DNA of 64,000 nt from Gabonibacter massiliensis (GCA_001487125.1 LN913013.1:1963110-2027109); one strand, 5' to 3'; positions 9,073 through 17,516 are shown, numbered from the stretch's first letter. Numbers and translations are program-made. Notes: generated from the sequence alone by a model not told the origin.

Positions 9073-9253
9073 GTTTTATCAGTATTGTTTATCGCCGTTG
9101 AAGCCTCCCACTTGTCGTTATACACCCACCTGTTCCCAATACGCGATAGAGGCCCTGCGAAAGCATGGTCCTATAAAAGGGTTATGGTTGGCCACCAAAC
9201 GGATATGTTCCTGTCATCCTTGGGGAGGTTCGGGATACGATCCTGTCCCGTGA
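9005..9253 (+). CDS. yidD: Membrane protein insertion efficiency factor YidD
   Basis: 82 aa. Matches YidD throughout: an N-terminal amphipathic/hydrophobic segment, then [11 protein letters not shown] and [12 protein letters not shown]. It assists YidC-dependent insertion of inner-membrane proteins. The assigned start is GTG at 9005, inside rnpA in another frame; later possible starts are GTG 9044 and TTG 9056, so the exact N terminus is uncertain. The overlap with rnpA suggests translational coupling. Confidence 0.88.
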   Translation: MPLKKWKLILKRIVIGILLIPIKFYQYCLSPLKPPTCRYTPTCSQYAIEALRKHGPIKGLWLATKRICSCHPWGGSGYDPVP

Positions 9254-9260
9254 ATTTGTA

Positions 9261-9274
9261 ATATTCCGGAATAT
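9261..9274. repeat. Perfect 14-bp palindrome upstream of the S41 protease
   Basis: ATATTCCGGAATAT is fully self-complementary and lies 36 nt before the protease ATG. The size and symmetry suit a dimeric regulator site, but nothing else in the window repeats it, so function is not established. Confidence 0.4.
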
Positions 9275-9309
9275 ATATTATTTTCGTTCTTACGTAATAA
9301 AATAAAGTT

Positions 9310-10959
9310 ATGAATAAAAATACACGTATTGTCCTGAGCATTCTCGGTGTTTTCATCTTGACATTGGGGATTTTAAGTTTAAAGGAAGATGAAAAACGTT
9401 TTGAGGTTAGTAAGGGTTTGAATATTTTTGCGACCCTTTTTCGGGATGTGAATCTTTTCTATGTCGATGAAATAGAACCGGAAAAATTAGTGCAGACGGG
9501 AATTGATGCTATGTTGAAGTCTCTGGATCCTTATACGGTCTATTATCCGGAATCGAAAATGGATGAGTTCAAGATGATGACGACAGGAGCTTACGCGGGT
9601 ATCGGTTCGATTATCAGTATGAAAAACGATTATGTGGTAATTCGGGAGCCTTATCGAAACTCTCCGGCCGATAGGGCCGGGTTATTACCGGGAGATTTGA
9701 TTCTTGCCATAGACGGCATGGATATGAAGGGAAAGAATACGGAATTTGTTAGTCAGCACTTGAAAGGACAGCCGGGGAAAGAGGTTACGATAAAGATCAA
9801 ACGTTTGGGAGTAGAAAAGCCCATGGAGTTAAAGGTGGTTCGGGAGAATGTTCAGTTACCGAGTGTTCCTTATTACGGTATGTTTAACGATAAGATCGGT
9901 TATATCTATTTTACCAGCTTTACGGACAAGTCGGCAGAAGATGTACGCCGGGCTATTATGGATTTGAAGCAAAAGGGTGCCGAATCTTTGGTCTTGGATC
10001 TCCGCGGAAATGGAGGAGGTTTATTGGATCAGGCCGTTGAAATTGCTAACTATTTCTTGCCTCGCAACACGTTGGTAGTAAACACGAAAGGGAAGATCAA
10101 ACAATGGGATAAGGAGTATTTTACTTCCAATAATCCGATCGTTCCCGATATGAAACTGGCCGTTTTGATCGACCGTTCTTCTGCTTCTGCCTCCGAGATC
10201 CTTTCGGGTTCGTTACAGGATTACGACCGGGCGGTGATTGTCGGGGAACGTTCTTTCGGTAAAGGATTGGTTCAGACGACGCGAGATCTGGTGTATAATA
10301 CGAAATTAAAGGTAACCACGGCGAAATATTATATCCCGAGCGGCCGTTGCATACAGGCCGTGGATTACGCTCACCGGAATCCGGACGGGAGCGTGGGAAC
10401 CATACCCGATTCTTTGATTACGGCTTTTAAAACAAAGGCGGGACGAACTGTATATGACGGGGGAGGAATTACTCCGGATGTAAAAATAGAACCGGAAAAA
10501 TACGCTAAAATTACGCAGGAGCTGGTCATTAAGGATATGATTTTCGATTTTGTCAATGAGTATGCGTTGACACATCCCTCTATTCCTGCTCCGGCGACCT
10601 TTGAGTTGACGGATGATATCTATAATGACTTTAAAAAGTACCTGAAGGAACATCAATTCGAGTATGAGACCGCTTCTCAAGCCGTTTTGGAGAAGTTAGC
10701 GGAGACGGCTAAAGCCGAGAAATATTATGACCAGGTAAAAGGTCAGATCGATCGCTTAAAATTGGAATTGGGTCATTCGGTAGACCGGGATCTGGATTTG
10801 TTCCGGAAAGAGATCAGCGAAATCCTTTCCGACCAGTTGATGAGCCGTTATTACATGCAAGAGGGAGTGGTCGAGTTCCGGATGCGGCATGACTCCGATG
10901 TGGCAAAAGCGGTCGATGTGCTCTCCGACGAGGAGGTGTACCGGAAAATTTTAAAATAA
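9310..10959 (+). CDS. C-terminal processing peptidase, S41 family
   Basis: 549 aa. N-terminal signal anchor (IVLSILGVFILTLGILSL), a PDZ domain (about 85-170; GAYAGIGSII to RLGVEKP), then the S41 protease core with the SASASE nucleophile block (291-296) and FGKG with Lys318 as general base. A further about 150 residues follow the core. These enzymes cleave periplasmic proteins near their C termini. A second member of similar layout lies at 58505-60109. tRNA-Gln follows directly. Confidence 0.9.
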   Translation: MNKNTRIVLSILGVFILTLGILSLKEDEKRFEVSKGLNIFATLFRDVNLFYVDEIEPEKLVQTGIDAMLKSLDPYTVYYPESKMDEFKMMTTGAYAGIGSIISMKNDYVVIREPYRNSPADRAGLLPGDLILAIDGMDMKGKNTEFVSQHLKGQPGKEVTIKIKRLGVEKPMELKVVRENVQLPSVPYYGMFNDKIGYIYFTSFTDKSAEDVRRAIMDLKQKGAESLVLDLRGNGGGLLDQAVEIANYFLPRNTLVVNTKGKIKQWDKEYFTSNNPIVPDMKLAVLIDRSSASASEILSGSLQDYDRAVIVGERSFGKGLVQTTRDLVYNTKLKVTTAKYYIPSGRCIQAVDYAHRNPDGSVGTIPDSLITAFKTKAGRTVYDGGGITPDVKIEPEKYAKITQELVIKDMIFDFVNEYALTHPSIPAPATFELTDDIYNDFKKYLKEHQFEYETASQAVLEKLAETAKAEKYYDQVKGQIDRLKLELGHSVDRDLDLFRKEISEILSDQLMSRYYMQEGVVEFRMRHDSDVAKAVDVLSDEEVYRKILK

Positions 10960-10973
10960 AACGGGTAGTAGTT

Positions 10974-11002
10974 TTTGGTTTTTCAAAAAACTACTATATT
11001 TG
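10974..11002 (+). promoter_or_regulatory. Promoter of tRNA-Gln
   Basis: TTTG at 10974-10977, a 17-nt spacer, then TATATTTG at 10995-11002, both exact consensus matches. The tRNA begins 10 nt later. This is one of the clearest housekeeping promoters in the window. Confidence 0.85.
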
Positions 11003-11011
11003 CAGCGCAAT

Positions 11012-11082
11012 TGCCCTATGGTGTAACGGTAGCACTCCAGATTCTGGTTCTGTCTGTCTGGGTTCGAATCCTAGTGGGGCAA
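11012..11082 (+). tRNA. tRNA-Gln (anticodon CTG)
   Basis: 71 nt, no encoded CCA. Acceptor TGCCCTA pairs with TGGGGCA, with discriminator A at 11082. The D arm is GTG/CAC, and the T arm CTGGG/CCTAG encloses TTCGAAT. The anticodon loop TTCTGGT gives CTG, which reads CAG codons. Position 27-43 would be a C-T mismatch at the base of the anticodon stem. It has its own promoter and a strong terminator. Confidence 0.93.
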
Positions 11083-11090
11083 CAAGCTGA

Positions 11091-11133
11091 AAAATATCCC
11101 TTGTAACGTCAAAGTTACAAGGGATATTTTTTT
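11091..11133 (+). terminator. Intrinsic terminator after tRNA-Gln
   Basis: Arms 11091-11107 and 11114-11130 form a perfect 17-bp stem with a 6-nt loop, followed by a T run to 11133. Because both arms end in A/T runs it could also stop leftward transcription from the opposite lipoprotein gene. Confidence 0.9.
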
Positions 11134-11155
11134 GGGTAGTGTTTTCATAAATAGT

Positions 11156-11584
11156 TTAATCGATACGTTTCTTTTGAATAACATCGAACCCTTCACTGGC
11201 TTGTCCGTAACCGAATATAAGTCTGATCCTTCTATTTTTGATCGTACTGTTTTTTTCTGTGTTAATATGAATATTGTTATCTTTTATAAAGACGCTAAAC
11301 CAATCTCCCGTTATTGTATCATTATTATGCTTAACTTCATAGATTGTAATAGAATCAGCTATAGGATAATCACAAAGACGATAAAAAAAATACGGCATCG
11401 TAATCTTGTTTATTTTTACGGATATTTCGTGACTCGCCGAATTTAATACTAATGCCTCTACATCGAATAAGGTTTTTGCAAACTCTTCTTCTTTTTCAGA
11501 ACAGGAGTATTCTTTTTCAGAACAGGAATAAATAGAAATAATACAAAGTAGGTAGATGGTATAAAGAAACATGTTTTTTATCAT
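11156..11584 (-). CDS. Small lipoprotein, possible BACON-like fold
   Basis: 142 aa with a lipoprotein signal peptide (IISIYSC). The lipobox region is duplicated: SCSEKE occurs twice in tandem (about residues 20-33), from a DNA direct repeat near 11487-11527. The rest is beta-rich; the C-terminal stretch (IHINTEKNSTIKNRRIRLIFG then FDVIQ) resembles BACON-type repeats, but this is weak inference. The gene starts 17 nt after the C10-like lipoprotein gene on the same strand, so it is probably the second cistron. A role as partner or inhibitor of the C10-like protein is only a guess. Confidence 0.6.
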   Translation of the reverse strand: MIKNMFLYTIYLLCIISIYSCSEKEYSCSEKEEEFAKTLFDVEALVLNSASHEISVKINKITMPYFFYRLCDYPIADSITIYEVKHNNDTITGDWFSVFIKDNNIHINTEKNSTIKNRRIRLIFGYGQASEGFDVIQKKRID

Positions 11585-11601
11585 ATGTTTATAAGTAAGG
11601 T

Positions 11602-12906
11602 TTAATACTGGGGATCGATATATGGTGAAACGGGTCTAAAGTGTATGGCTTCCAAGTAATAGCTGTAATCGGCTCCCAGAATAAAATTACCGTAATAACC
11701 TTTGGGGGCCTGAAAATTTTTAAGCCAACCGTCAAATTGCCCTCCTCGCATAAAATTGCAATGGACAAAAATATCTCCGTAATCTGACCAATTTTCGGCT
11801 ACCGGCCCGTTCATTGCGTCAATGATCCAGACCGCATAACCCGATAGAGAAGAATTGTATCCGGCCATTATGGTCGGGCAATCAAACCTGCAAGCCTTAA
11901 CAATGTATTCTACAAATTTTGAGAGTTTGGTACTTGTGCCGTTATATCTATAATAATCTCGGCTTAATCCTACATTATTTAATCCTATATTGGCCCAGTT
12001 AAGTGTTGTTTTTGTTCCGAAACCTCCACATTGAAATGTTGTAAATCCTCCTGTTGTTTGAGAAGAATCGAATTCTCTGACAAACTGAGCGACTTTACTG
12101 GCATGAGAGGACGTAGGGGTTATGGTCGGTGTAGAGGCAAATGCCCTTACGTTGTATTTGTTGGTTAAAAGCGTTGGCAAATCGAGTTGAAAAACCCGGT
12201 CAATCGGGTAGGCGGCAATACATTGTGCTAATGCAATGGCAGTATAGCTGGCTGGGTATTTACCATTTTCAGTACTTGTACAGGAACTTCCGCTGGGTTT
12301 ATGATAATTATTGTTATAAGGAGAATTAGTTGTCCATTTAGTTGTCAATATTGGTTGGAACTGCCAATTTTGATAAATGACTTTTGTCTTTGCTTGGGGT
12401 AATAATTTCTCTCCGTAATACCTGTTTATATCCGATAAAACAATGTTTTTAATATTTCGGAATACAAATGCCGGGGCACTATTTTCAACGGTATCGGCAA
12501 GTTTTCCCTCCTCAATATAAGCTAATACGGTAGGGTGACGCGGATCGTCGGTTGCGATTGCGAATCCCTCTTTGCCATCTTTAATGAATTGAAATGTGTA
12601 GATATCTACGCTTTCTTTCATATCGATCCCTTTGCTTTTGGCGACGGTCGGCATCTCTTTTGTAAATTTGATCGGTAAGGATGATTTCTCCACGTTTTTA
12701 ATTTCCACCGCTGAAAAATCGAATGATTTGGATTTTGGACGGTTCACTTTTTCTGCAAATTCTTTGACCAAATCCAAAGCTTTTTGATAATCTTTTTCCA
12801 CTTTATTTTCAGTTTCATTTTGGGTTGTGGAAATTATTTCATCCGTGTTATTACTGCAACCGGATAAAATAAGCAATACGCATACTATGAGATAAGATGT
12901 TTTCAT
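11602..12906 (-). CDS. C10 (streptopain-like) family lipoprotein, catalytic residues missing
   Basis: 434 aa. Lipoprotein signal (LLILSGCSNN, Cys17). Residues about 40-165 resemble the C10 propeptide (GFAIATDDPRHPTVLAY). Residues about 180-420 align with the streptopain catalytic domain: PILTTKWTTNSPYN, then YPASYTAIALAQ where active enzymes have GCxATAxAQ, and SGYAVWIIDAM where active enzymes have GHAxVIDG. The catalytic Cys position is Tyr221 (TAT) and the His position is Tyr357 (TAT); the usual oxyanion Gln after the KW pair is Thr. It therefore looks like a surface or periplasmic pseudoprotease. It is co-directional with the small lipoprotein 17 nt downstream. The fold assignment is by motif pattern, not by a search. 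Confidence 0.72.
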   Translation of the reverse strand: MKTSYLIVCVLLILSGCSNNTDEIISTTQNETENKVEKDYQKALDLVKEFAEKVNRPKSKSFDFSAVEIKNVEKSSLPIKFTKEMPTVAKSKGIDMKESVDIYTFQFIKDGKEGFAIATDDPRHPTVLAYIEEGKLADTVENSAPAFVFRNIKNIVLSDINRYYGEKLLPQAKTKVIYQNWQFQPILTTKWTTNSPYNNNYHKPSGSSCTSTENGKYPASYTAIALAQCIAAYPIDRVFQLDLPTLLTNKYNVRAFASTPTITPTSSHASKVAQFVREFDSSQTTGGFTTFQCGGFGTKTTLNWANIGLNNVGLSRDYYRYNGTSTKLSKFVEYIVKACRFDCPTIMAGYNSSLSGYAVWIIDAMNGPVAENWSDYGDIFVHCNFMRGGQFDGWLKNFQAPKGYYGNFILGADYSYYLEAIHFRPVSPYIDPQY

Positions 12907-12951
12907 AAAATGAAGATTGAATGACTACTATTGTTGTTTATAATTGGATGT

Positions 12952-13010
12952 AAATATAGATAAATATTCTATATTTGGTGCTATTAATTCAATATTAATC
13001 TATTGAATTA
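12952..13010. repeat. AT-rich inverted repeats upstream of the C10-like operon
   Basis: Two perfect inverted repeats lie close together: AAATATAG (12952-12959) with CTATATTT (12969-12976), and TAATTCAAT (12985-12993) with ATTGAATTA (13002-13010). The first pair also contains a -7-like TATATTT in both directions. They may be operator or promoter elements for the leftward lipoprotein pair; the rest of 12907-13062 shows no gene. Confidence 0.4.
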
Positions 13011-13054
13011 TCGTATTGTATTAACTCGGCGGTGATAAAACAAAAAAGAGGGTA

Positions 13055-13090
13055 TAAAAATAAAAGCGCTATCCCGACGGACAGCGCTTT
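13055..13090 (-). terminator. Intrinsic terminator after the M49-type peptidase gene
   Basis: Arms 13063-13070 and 13083-13090 (AAAGCGCT and complement) with an inner TCC/GGA helix. On the minus strand the stem is followed by TTTTATTTTTA. It lies 28 nt beyond the stop codon. Confidence 0.8.
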
Positions 13091-13117
13091 ATAAGTTAAG
13101 TAGTCTTAGAGCGACTG

Positions 13118-14749
13118 TTATTCCAACCCCAAAACGGTTTTACCTTGTTTGAAGAAGATATCTTTCGGTATTCCGGCTCCGGCGATTTTATCCAAATCTT
13201 TTTGGAGGGATGGAGGGATAACTCCTTTGGCTGCAATCAAGGCTTGTGCTCCGGCGATGTCTCCGTTACCTTGCAAGGTGATGTATTCCCCGGCAATAAC
13301 CCCGATATCCTTCTTCATTTTTTCGAAATCGATGGTGTAATATCCGGTAGTTTCGTCTTTCGTGATGGCTCCGCTTTCCATGAAATGGTTAAATTGAAGC
13401 ATGTTGGCCTTTCCGTGTGCGCTGGCAGCACCGAACCGCACGGAACGGAAAATGCCGGCCACGAAAGTAACGTAGTTATCCATCAGATCTTTGTCTTTCA
13501 GAATGCCCCAATCGGCTAATTGCGTGAGGCAATATAGTCCGAGGATATCGGCTTTGGCTTCTTCGATGGAGGTATAGGTGTTCTGCAAGACGGCCCGAAC
13601 CTCCTGTTTGTCTTTGATCGTGTAATTGACACCGAGACCGTGAGCCACTTCATGGAACATGGTATTTTCGAAGAAAGCGTCTCCTTTCACGTGTTTTTGT
13701 TGTTCCGGGGTGATCACCAATTTGGAAATGGGAACCACCATGGTCTGGAATTTGGCATCCATCGAGTTCTTGAGCTGCAATTTGCGACTTCCTTTGGCAG
13801 CGTGTACTCTTGGATCGTTCGGAAGGTTGATGGCTATATTTTTACTGCCGGCATTGCAATCTCCGGCATAATAGATTACGTCGTAAGCGTTTAAATCGGC
13901 GTTGGCATTGGCCTTCTCCTGTTTATAAGCGGACGGTACCGGAAGATTTTCTTGTAATTTGGGTAAATATTGGGCGTATAAGGAGAGCTTTTTACTCCAC
14001 TCTTTGTCTTTGACTAAAATCTGACCGGAATGTGAAGCCTTGTAACCGAAAAGTTGGTCTTCATAGGTTTCGATCGGACCTACTACAAAATCTAAGGTGT
14101 TGTTTTGCATATCCATCCACGCTAAATCGCTGGCGAGATAATCGTCTGTCAAAAGGGCCTGGGAGCGTAGTTCCAAATACTTTTTCAATCCCGGATCTTC
14201 TGCTAATTCCGCAGCTTGTTTTAGTAATTTTGCGGCTTTAGCCGTCTCTTCGGGATAAGCCTCGTGGAACGGCACGACAATCAGCTGGCCGGAAGTATCC
14301 CGTCTGATAACGCTGTACCAATCGGTTTTCCGTGGATCTTTCAATGCCTGGAACTCCTCTTTGGTCATGTCGGCCGGGTAGAAATTGGCTCCTAAAGGTT
14401 TAGGGCCTACGCCTTCGATAAAAGGTTTATTGTCGTTTAATCGATCCCATGGTCCGTAGTTGATTTTGATATATTTCTGTGCATAGGGATCCGGGTTTTG
14501 AGCGAGTAATTCTTCTTTATCTCCATAAGCATTTTGCCAGAAAATCTCTTCCATGATGTCCGCTACCTCGATAAGGATGGGGAGCATTTTTTTCTCGTTT
14601 TCGGTTAGCTTACTCATGTCCGTCGTGAGTGTAAACTCGGCGTATTGGTCGGCAAGCGGCTTATAAGGGCTTTCTTTGGTCTCCTTTTTGGCCTCTTTAC
14701 AAGAGAACGCAAAAGAACCTAAAAGTAAAAATAGGAATAGTTTTCTCAT
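13118..14749 (-). CDS. Zinc-dependent peptidase lipoprotein, M49 (dipeptidyl peptidase III-like)
   Basis: 543 aa with lipoprotein signal (LLGSFAFSC). The metal site is visible as HEVAH (HExxH form, in FHEVAHGLG) about 30 residues before SIEEAKADI, the usual spacing for a glutamate-type zinc ligand in M49-like enzymes. The HExxH form is the short bacterial variant, unlike the HELLGH of classical DPP III. It probably trims dipeptides from peptides in the periplasm or at the outer membrane; substrate is unknown. It has its own terminator; a 246-bp gap upstream (14750-14995) shows no gene and no clear promoter box. Confidence 0.82.
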   Translation of the reverse strand: MRKLFLFLLLGSFAFSCKEAKKETKESPYKPLADQYAEFTLTTDMSKLTENEKKMLPILIEVADIMEEIFWQNAYGDKEELLAQNPDPYAQKYIKINYGPWDRLNDNKPFIEGVGPKPLGANFYPADMTKEEFQALKDPRKTDWYSVIRRDTSGQLIVVPFHEAYPEETAKAAKLLKQAAELAEDPGLKKYLELRSQALLTDDYLASDLAWMDMQNNTLDFVVGPIETYEDQLFGYKASHSGQILVKDKEWSKKLSLYAQYLPKLQENLPVPSAYKQEKANANADLNAYDVIYYAGDCNAGSKNIAINLPNDPRVHAAKGSRKLQLKNSMDAKFQTMVVPISKLVITPEQQKHVKGDAFFENTMFHEVAHGLGVNYTIKDKQEVRAVLQNTYTSIEEAKADILGLYCLTQLADWGILKDKDLMDNYVTFVAGIFRSVRFGAASAHGKANMLQFNHFMESGAITKDETTGYYTIDFEKMKKDIGVIAGEYITLQGNGDIAGAQALIAAKGVIPPSLQKDLDKIAGAGIPKDIFFKQGKTVLGLE

Positions 14750-14995
14750 TTTGGGTAGTGTTTTTAAGTTATGCCGGCGAATTTATAAAAAGGAGGGGAT
14801 TATTTGTTATAAAACGAGAAAAAATTGTTGTTTGCAAAAGAACAATAAAGGATTATCGAAAAGGCTCCTTTTTAATTTGTTCTCTTTTTCATTCGCATTC
14901 GGGCTTGAATAGAATCTCACGCGGGAGTTCTACCGAACTGAGTAGGAAAACAGAGTTGTTTCCGGTCGTTGCCGATTACCGGATAGAATAACAGG

Positions 14996-15820
14996 TCAGA
15001 ATGTGATGCCTATCCCTATGCTATATGGATGTAGTTCCGGTCCTTTATTGGTTTTAAACATCCGGTTCAGGGAATAATTTCCCCATACGGCCAGATGTCC
15101 GTATCCGGCACGAAGAGTGGCATCGACCTTGACCGGGGTCATACTGAAATTCCCGGAATCTTTTAGACGGCGTTTTTTTCCGTCCTCTTTTTTATAGACG
15201 ACCTTTGTTTTCGTGTGTAGCCTCAGACCTCCCGTAAATCCTCCCGATACAAAGGCTTTGGTTCTACTCTTACCGGGGAATTGGACTTCGACCAGCAAAG
15301 GAATGGTAAGATATAGGTTTTTGAAAGAGCTTTTTTTCACATGCAAATCGGTTAACGGATCGTCATGAATTACTCCGTGTTCATCCTTTACGATCGTATT
15401 TTTATGTTTGAAACGAAAACGTTGATACTCCAGGCCGAGTCCGGTTACCAACCCGATGGTGTTGGACGGATTCAGGCGTATGCCTTTCTGGATTAAATTA
15501 AATTGCATGACCCATGAATTCCCCTTGTCCAATTCCATGTAAGCGGTTTCTCCGAGTTGGATGTAGTTTGTATTGTCGAAATTGATGAAGCCGAAGAAGA
15601 AACCGCTCCAATGACCTTTAAAATAAAGGAAATTGTTGTTTTGATAAGAGTGACGGTGTAACGGATCGCTTAATATTTCCGTCGGGTTGGCTTTTCTTTT
15701 TTCTCTTTTTTCCTGTAAATAGATTTGTTTGAATTCCCCTTTCGTCGTATCTGATTTTGTTTTTTGAGCCCATACGGGACAAGCGATTAGGAGAATCGTA
15801 AAAAGAAGTATTGTTTTCAT
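14996..15820 (-). CDS. PorT-like outer-membrane beta-barrel protein
   Basis: 274 aa. Cleavable signal peptide ending near CPVWAQ. About residues 20-60 are charged and polar; then alternating aromatic beta-strands follow, ending in a C-terminal strand SIGIGITF with terminal Phe, typical of outer-membrane barrels. Family best described as the outer-membrane beta-barrel/PorT type. Function not determinable. It is transcribed leftward between the peptidase and the unknown secreted protein. Confidence 0.7.
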   Translation of the reverse strand: MKTILLFTILLIACPVWAQKTKSDTTKGEFKQIYLQEKREKRKANPTEILSDPLHRHSYQNNNFLYFKGHWSGFFFGFINFDNTNYIQLGETAYMELDKGNSWVMQFNLIQKGIRLNPSNTIGLVTGLGLEYQRFRFKHKNTIVKDEHGVIHDDPLTDLHVKKSSFKNLYLTIPLLVEVQFPGKSRTKAFVSGGFTGGLRLHTKTKVVYKKEDGKKRRLKDSGNFSMTPVKVDATLRAGYGHLAVWGNYSLNRMFKTNKGPELHPYSIGIGITF

Positions 15821-15873
15821 GGCGATGAAGATAGTTTATATTGCTGTATTTTTCGTTTTATCTTATATAAAGG

Positions 15874-16401
15874 TTACGGTTTCGGATCGAAGGAGACAGA
15901 ATGGAAAAATTTTTCTTTTTGTATGAGAATTTCATTCAAAAGTTTCGATTTTCCCCCGATGACGATTTGGTACATGCAATTATTTCTGAATATAAACCGT
16001 TTATAATAGATCATGTTATCTTTGTCTTTCGTTATAGTATAACAGATTTCTTTTATCTCCATATCTTTATGCGGGATGTTTTTTTCTTCTTTGAGGACGG
16101 CCGATTCCACTGTCAGGGTCTCTTTTTTCATTTGTTGGTACAATTGCGCTACGGTAAGGTCTTTGAATGTCCCTTTTTCCGTATTCAATTTCGTACATAC
16201 GACGCCGAATACACAGGTTAGATTTTTGGTTTGGAAAATCCATGATTGAGCACCTTCGATCTCTTTTTTTAAACGTTGGGCATGATTGGGAAATAGAAAC
16301 GAGAGGTGATCCGGACCTTTGACCCGTATCCATTCGTCACTTGGTGAACTAAAAGTGAGCAGGCCTGCCAGAACAAGGTGAAGTATATGCATATGAATCA
16401 T
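15874..16401 (-). CDS. Unknown secreted protein
   Basis: About 175 aa from the start at 16401. That start gives a signal peptide (MIHMHILHLVLAGLLTFS); the longer frame to 16479 would run through the dusB promoter and add an unlikely N terminus. The mature part is a small alpha/beta protein with FLFPNHAQRLKKE near its start and a strand-rich C terminus, vaguely like PsbP/DUF1795-type secreted proteins. No catalytic motif is visible. I do not recognise it. It is 53 nt upstream of the beta-barrel gene on the same strand and may be co-transcribed. Confidence 0.55.
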   Translation of the reverse strand: MIHMHILHLVLAGLLTFSSPSDEWIRVKGPDHLSFLFPNHAQRLKKEIEGAQSWIFQTKNLTCVFGVVCTKLNTEKGTFKDLTVAQLYQQMKKETLTVESAVLKEEKNIPHKDMEIKEICYTITKDKDNMIYYKRFIFRNNCMYQIVIGGKSKLLNEILIQKEKFFHSVSFDPKP

Positions 16402-16406
16402 TTTAT

Positions 16407-16439
16407 TTTGAAAGTTAAAGATATTAATTATTATTTTTG
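16407..16439 (+). promoter_or_regulatory. Promoter of dusB
   Basis: TTTG at 16407-16410, 21-nt spacer, TATTTTTG at 16432-16439. The predicted start of transcription leaves about a 40-nt leader before the dusB ATG. Confidence 0.65.
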
Positions 16440-16484
16440 TGGCCAAACTTATAAATAAGAGATCTCTAAAATTACGCATATCTT

Positions 16485-17516
16485 ATGATTATTGGAGGAA
16501 AAAACGTGGGAGAAAGGCCATTGATATTGGCACCGATGGAGGAGGTTACTAATCCTCCCTTCCGTAAATTTTGTAAGCGTTATGGTGCAGACTGGCTGTA
16601 TTCCGAGTTCGTTTCTGCGGATGCTTTAGTACGTTCCGTGAATAAGACCGTGAAAAAGTTGACGATAGAGGATAGTGAACGACCGGTAACCATACAGATT
16701 TACGGACGCTTTATCGAATCGATGGTAGAAGCGGCTAAGATCGTAGAGACCGTGCGACCGGATTTCATCGATATTAATTTTGGGTGTCCGGTGAAACGGG
16801 TAGCTGCAAAGGGTGCGGGAGCAGGTATGCTCAGGGATATCCCCTTGATGGTTGAAATGACGCGGCAGATCGTTCGGGCTGTAAATATTCCGGTGACGGT
16901 AAAAACCCGTTTGGGATGGGATTGCGATCATATTATGATCGATGAGGTGGCAGAGCGGTTGCAGGATGTCGGAATCAGTGCTTTGGCCATTCACGGAAGA
17001 ACCCGTTCCCAGATGTACAAGGGAGAGGCAGACTGGGAACCTATCGCCCGGGTTAAAAGTAATCCCCGGATAAGAATTCCCGTTATTGGAAATGGGGATA
17101 TAGATTCTCCTCGGAAGGTAAAGGAGGCCTTTGAGCGATATGGTGTCGATGGCGTGATGATTGGTCGGGCTGCGATCGGAAAACCTTGGATCTTCAAACA
17201 GATAAAACATTATCTCTCCACTGGTGAAGTGCTACCCGAACTGACGGTAGCAGAACAGATCGATATCATTAAGGAGCAGATACTCTTATCTATGGAGTGG
17301 CTGGATGAGGTTCGCGGATTGTTTCACATGCGCCGTCACATGGCTTGTATGTTTAAGGGCTTGTCTCATTTCAGAGATTTGAGGATAGAGATGCTACAAG
17401 CCCCTAATATAAAAGTTTTGTGGGAGGTTTTTGACCGGATCAACGAGAGATATGGCTCCGGAGTATTAAATGGAGAGAATTCCGTAAACGAGGGCGGCGA
17501 TTCCACACCCGATTAA
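16485..17516 (+). CDS. dusB: tRNA-dihydrouridine synthase, DusB-like
   Basis: 343 aa. FMN-dependent TIM barrel (about 1-250) with APMEEVTNPPFR at the N terminus, the catalytic cysteine in NFGCPVKRVAAKGAGAGML and GVMIGRAAIG; a helical C-terminal domain with MRRHMACMFKG follows. It reduces uridine to dihydrouridine in tRNA D-loops. The last about 17 codons overlap the 3' end of glpF by 51 bp on the opposite strand, giving a low-complexity tail (NGENSVNEGGDSTPD) that looks non-conserved. A second, divergent dus gene is at 62036-62980. Confidence 0.92.
   Translation: MIIGGKNVGERPLILAPMEEVTNPPFRKFCKRYGADWLYSEFVSADALVRSVNKTVKKLTIEDSERPVTIQIYGRFIESMVEAAKIVETVRPDFIDINFGCPVKRVAAKGAGAGMLRDIPLMVEMTRQIVRAVNIPVTVKTRLGWDCDHIMIDEVAERLQDVGISALAIHGRTRSQMYKGEADWEPIARVKSNPRIRIPVIGNGDIDSPRKVKEAFERYGVDGVMIGRAAIGKPWIFKQIKHYLSTGEVLPELTVAEQIDIIKEQILLSMEWLDEVRGLFHMRRHMACMFKGLSHFRDLRIEMLQAPNIKVLWEVFDRINERYGSGVLNGENSVNEGGDSTPD

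Noticed and set aside
13118-14749. Dihydrofolate-reductase-type annotation sometimes attached to this lipoprotein family
   Set aside because: The HExxH and EEAKAD zinc-site motifs indicate a metallopeptidase; no reductase motif is visible.
14758-14991. 77-codon plus-strand frame upstream of the M49-type peptidase gene
   Set aside because: Low-complexity composition with no recognisable motif and no promoter box; probably a chance frame.
16402-16479. Longer N terminus of the secreted protein at 15874
   Set aside because: It would run through the dusB promoter and hide the signal peptide that begins at 16401.
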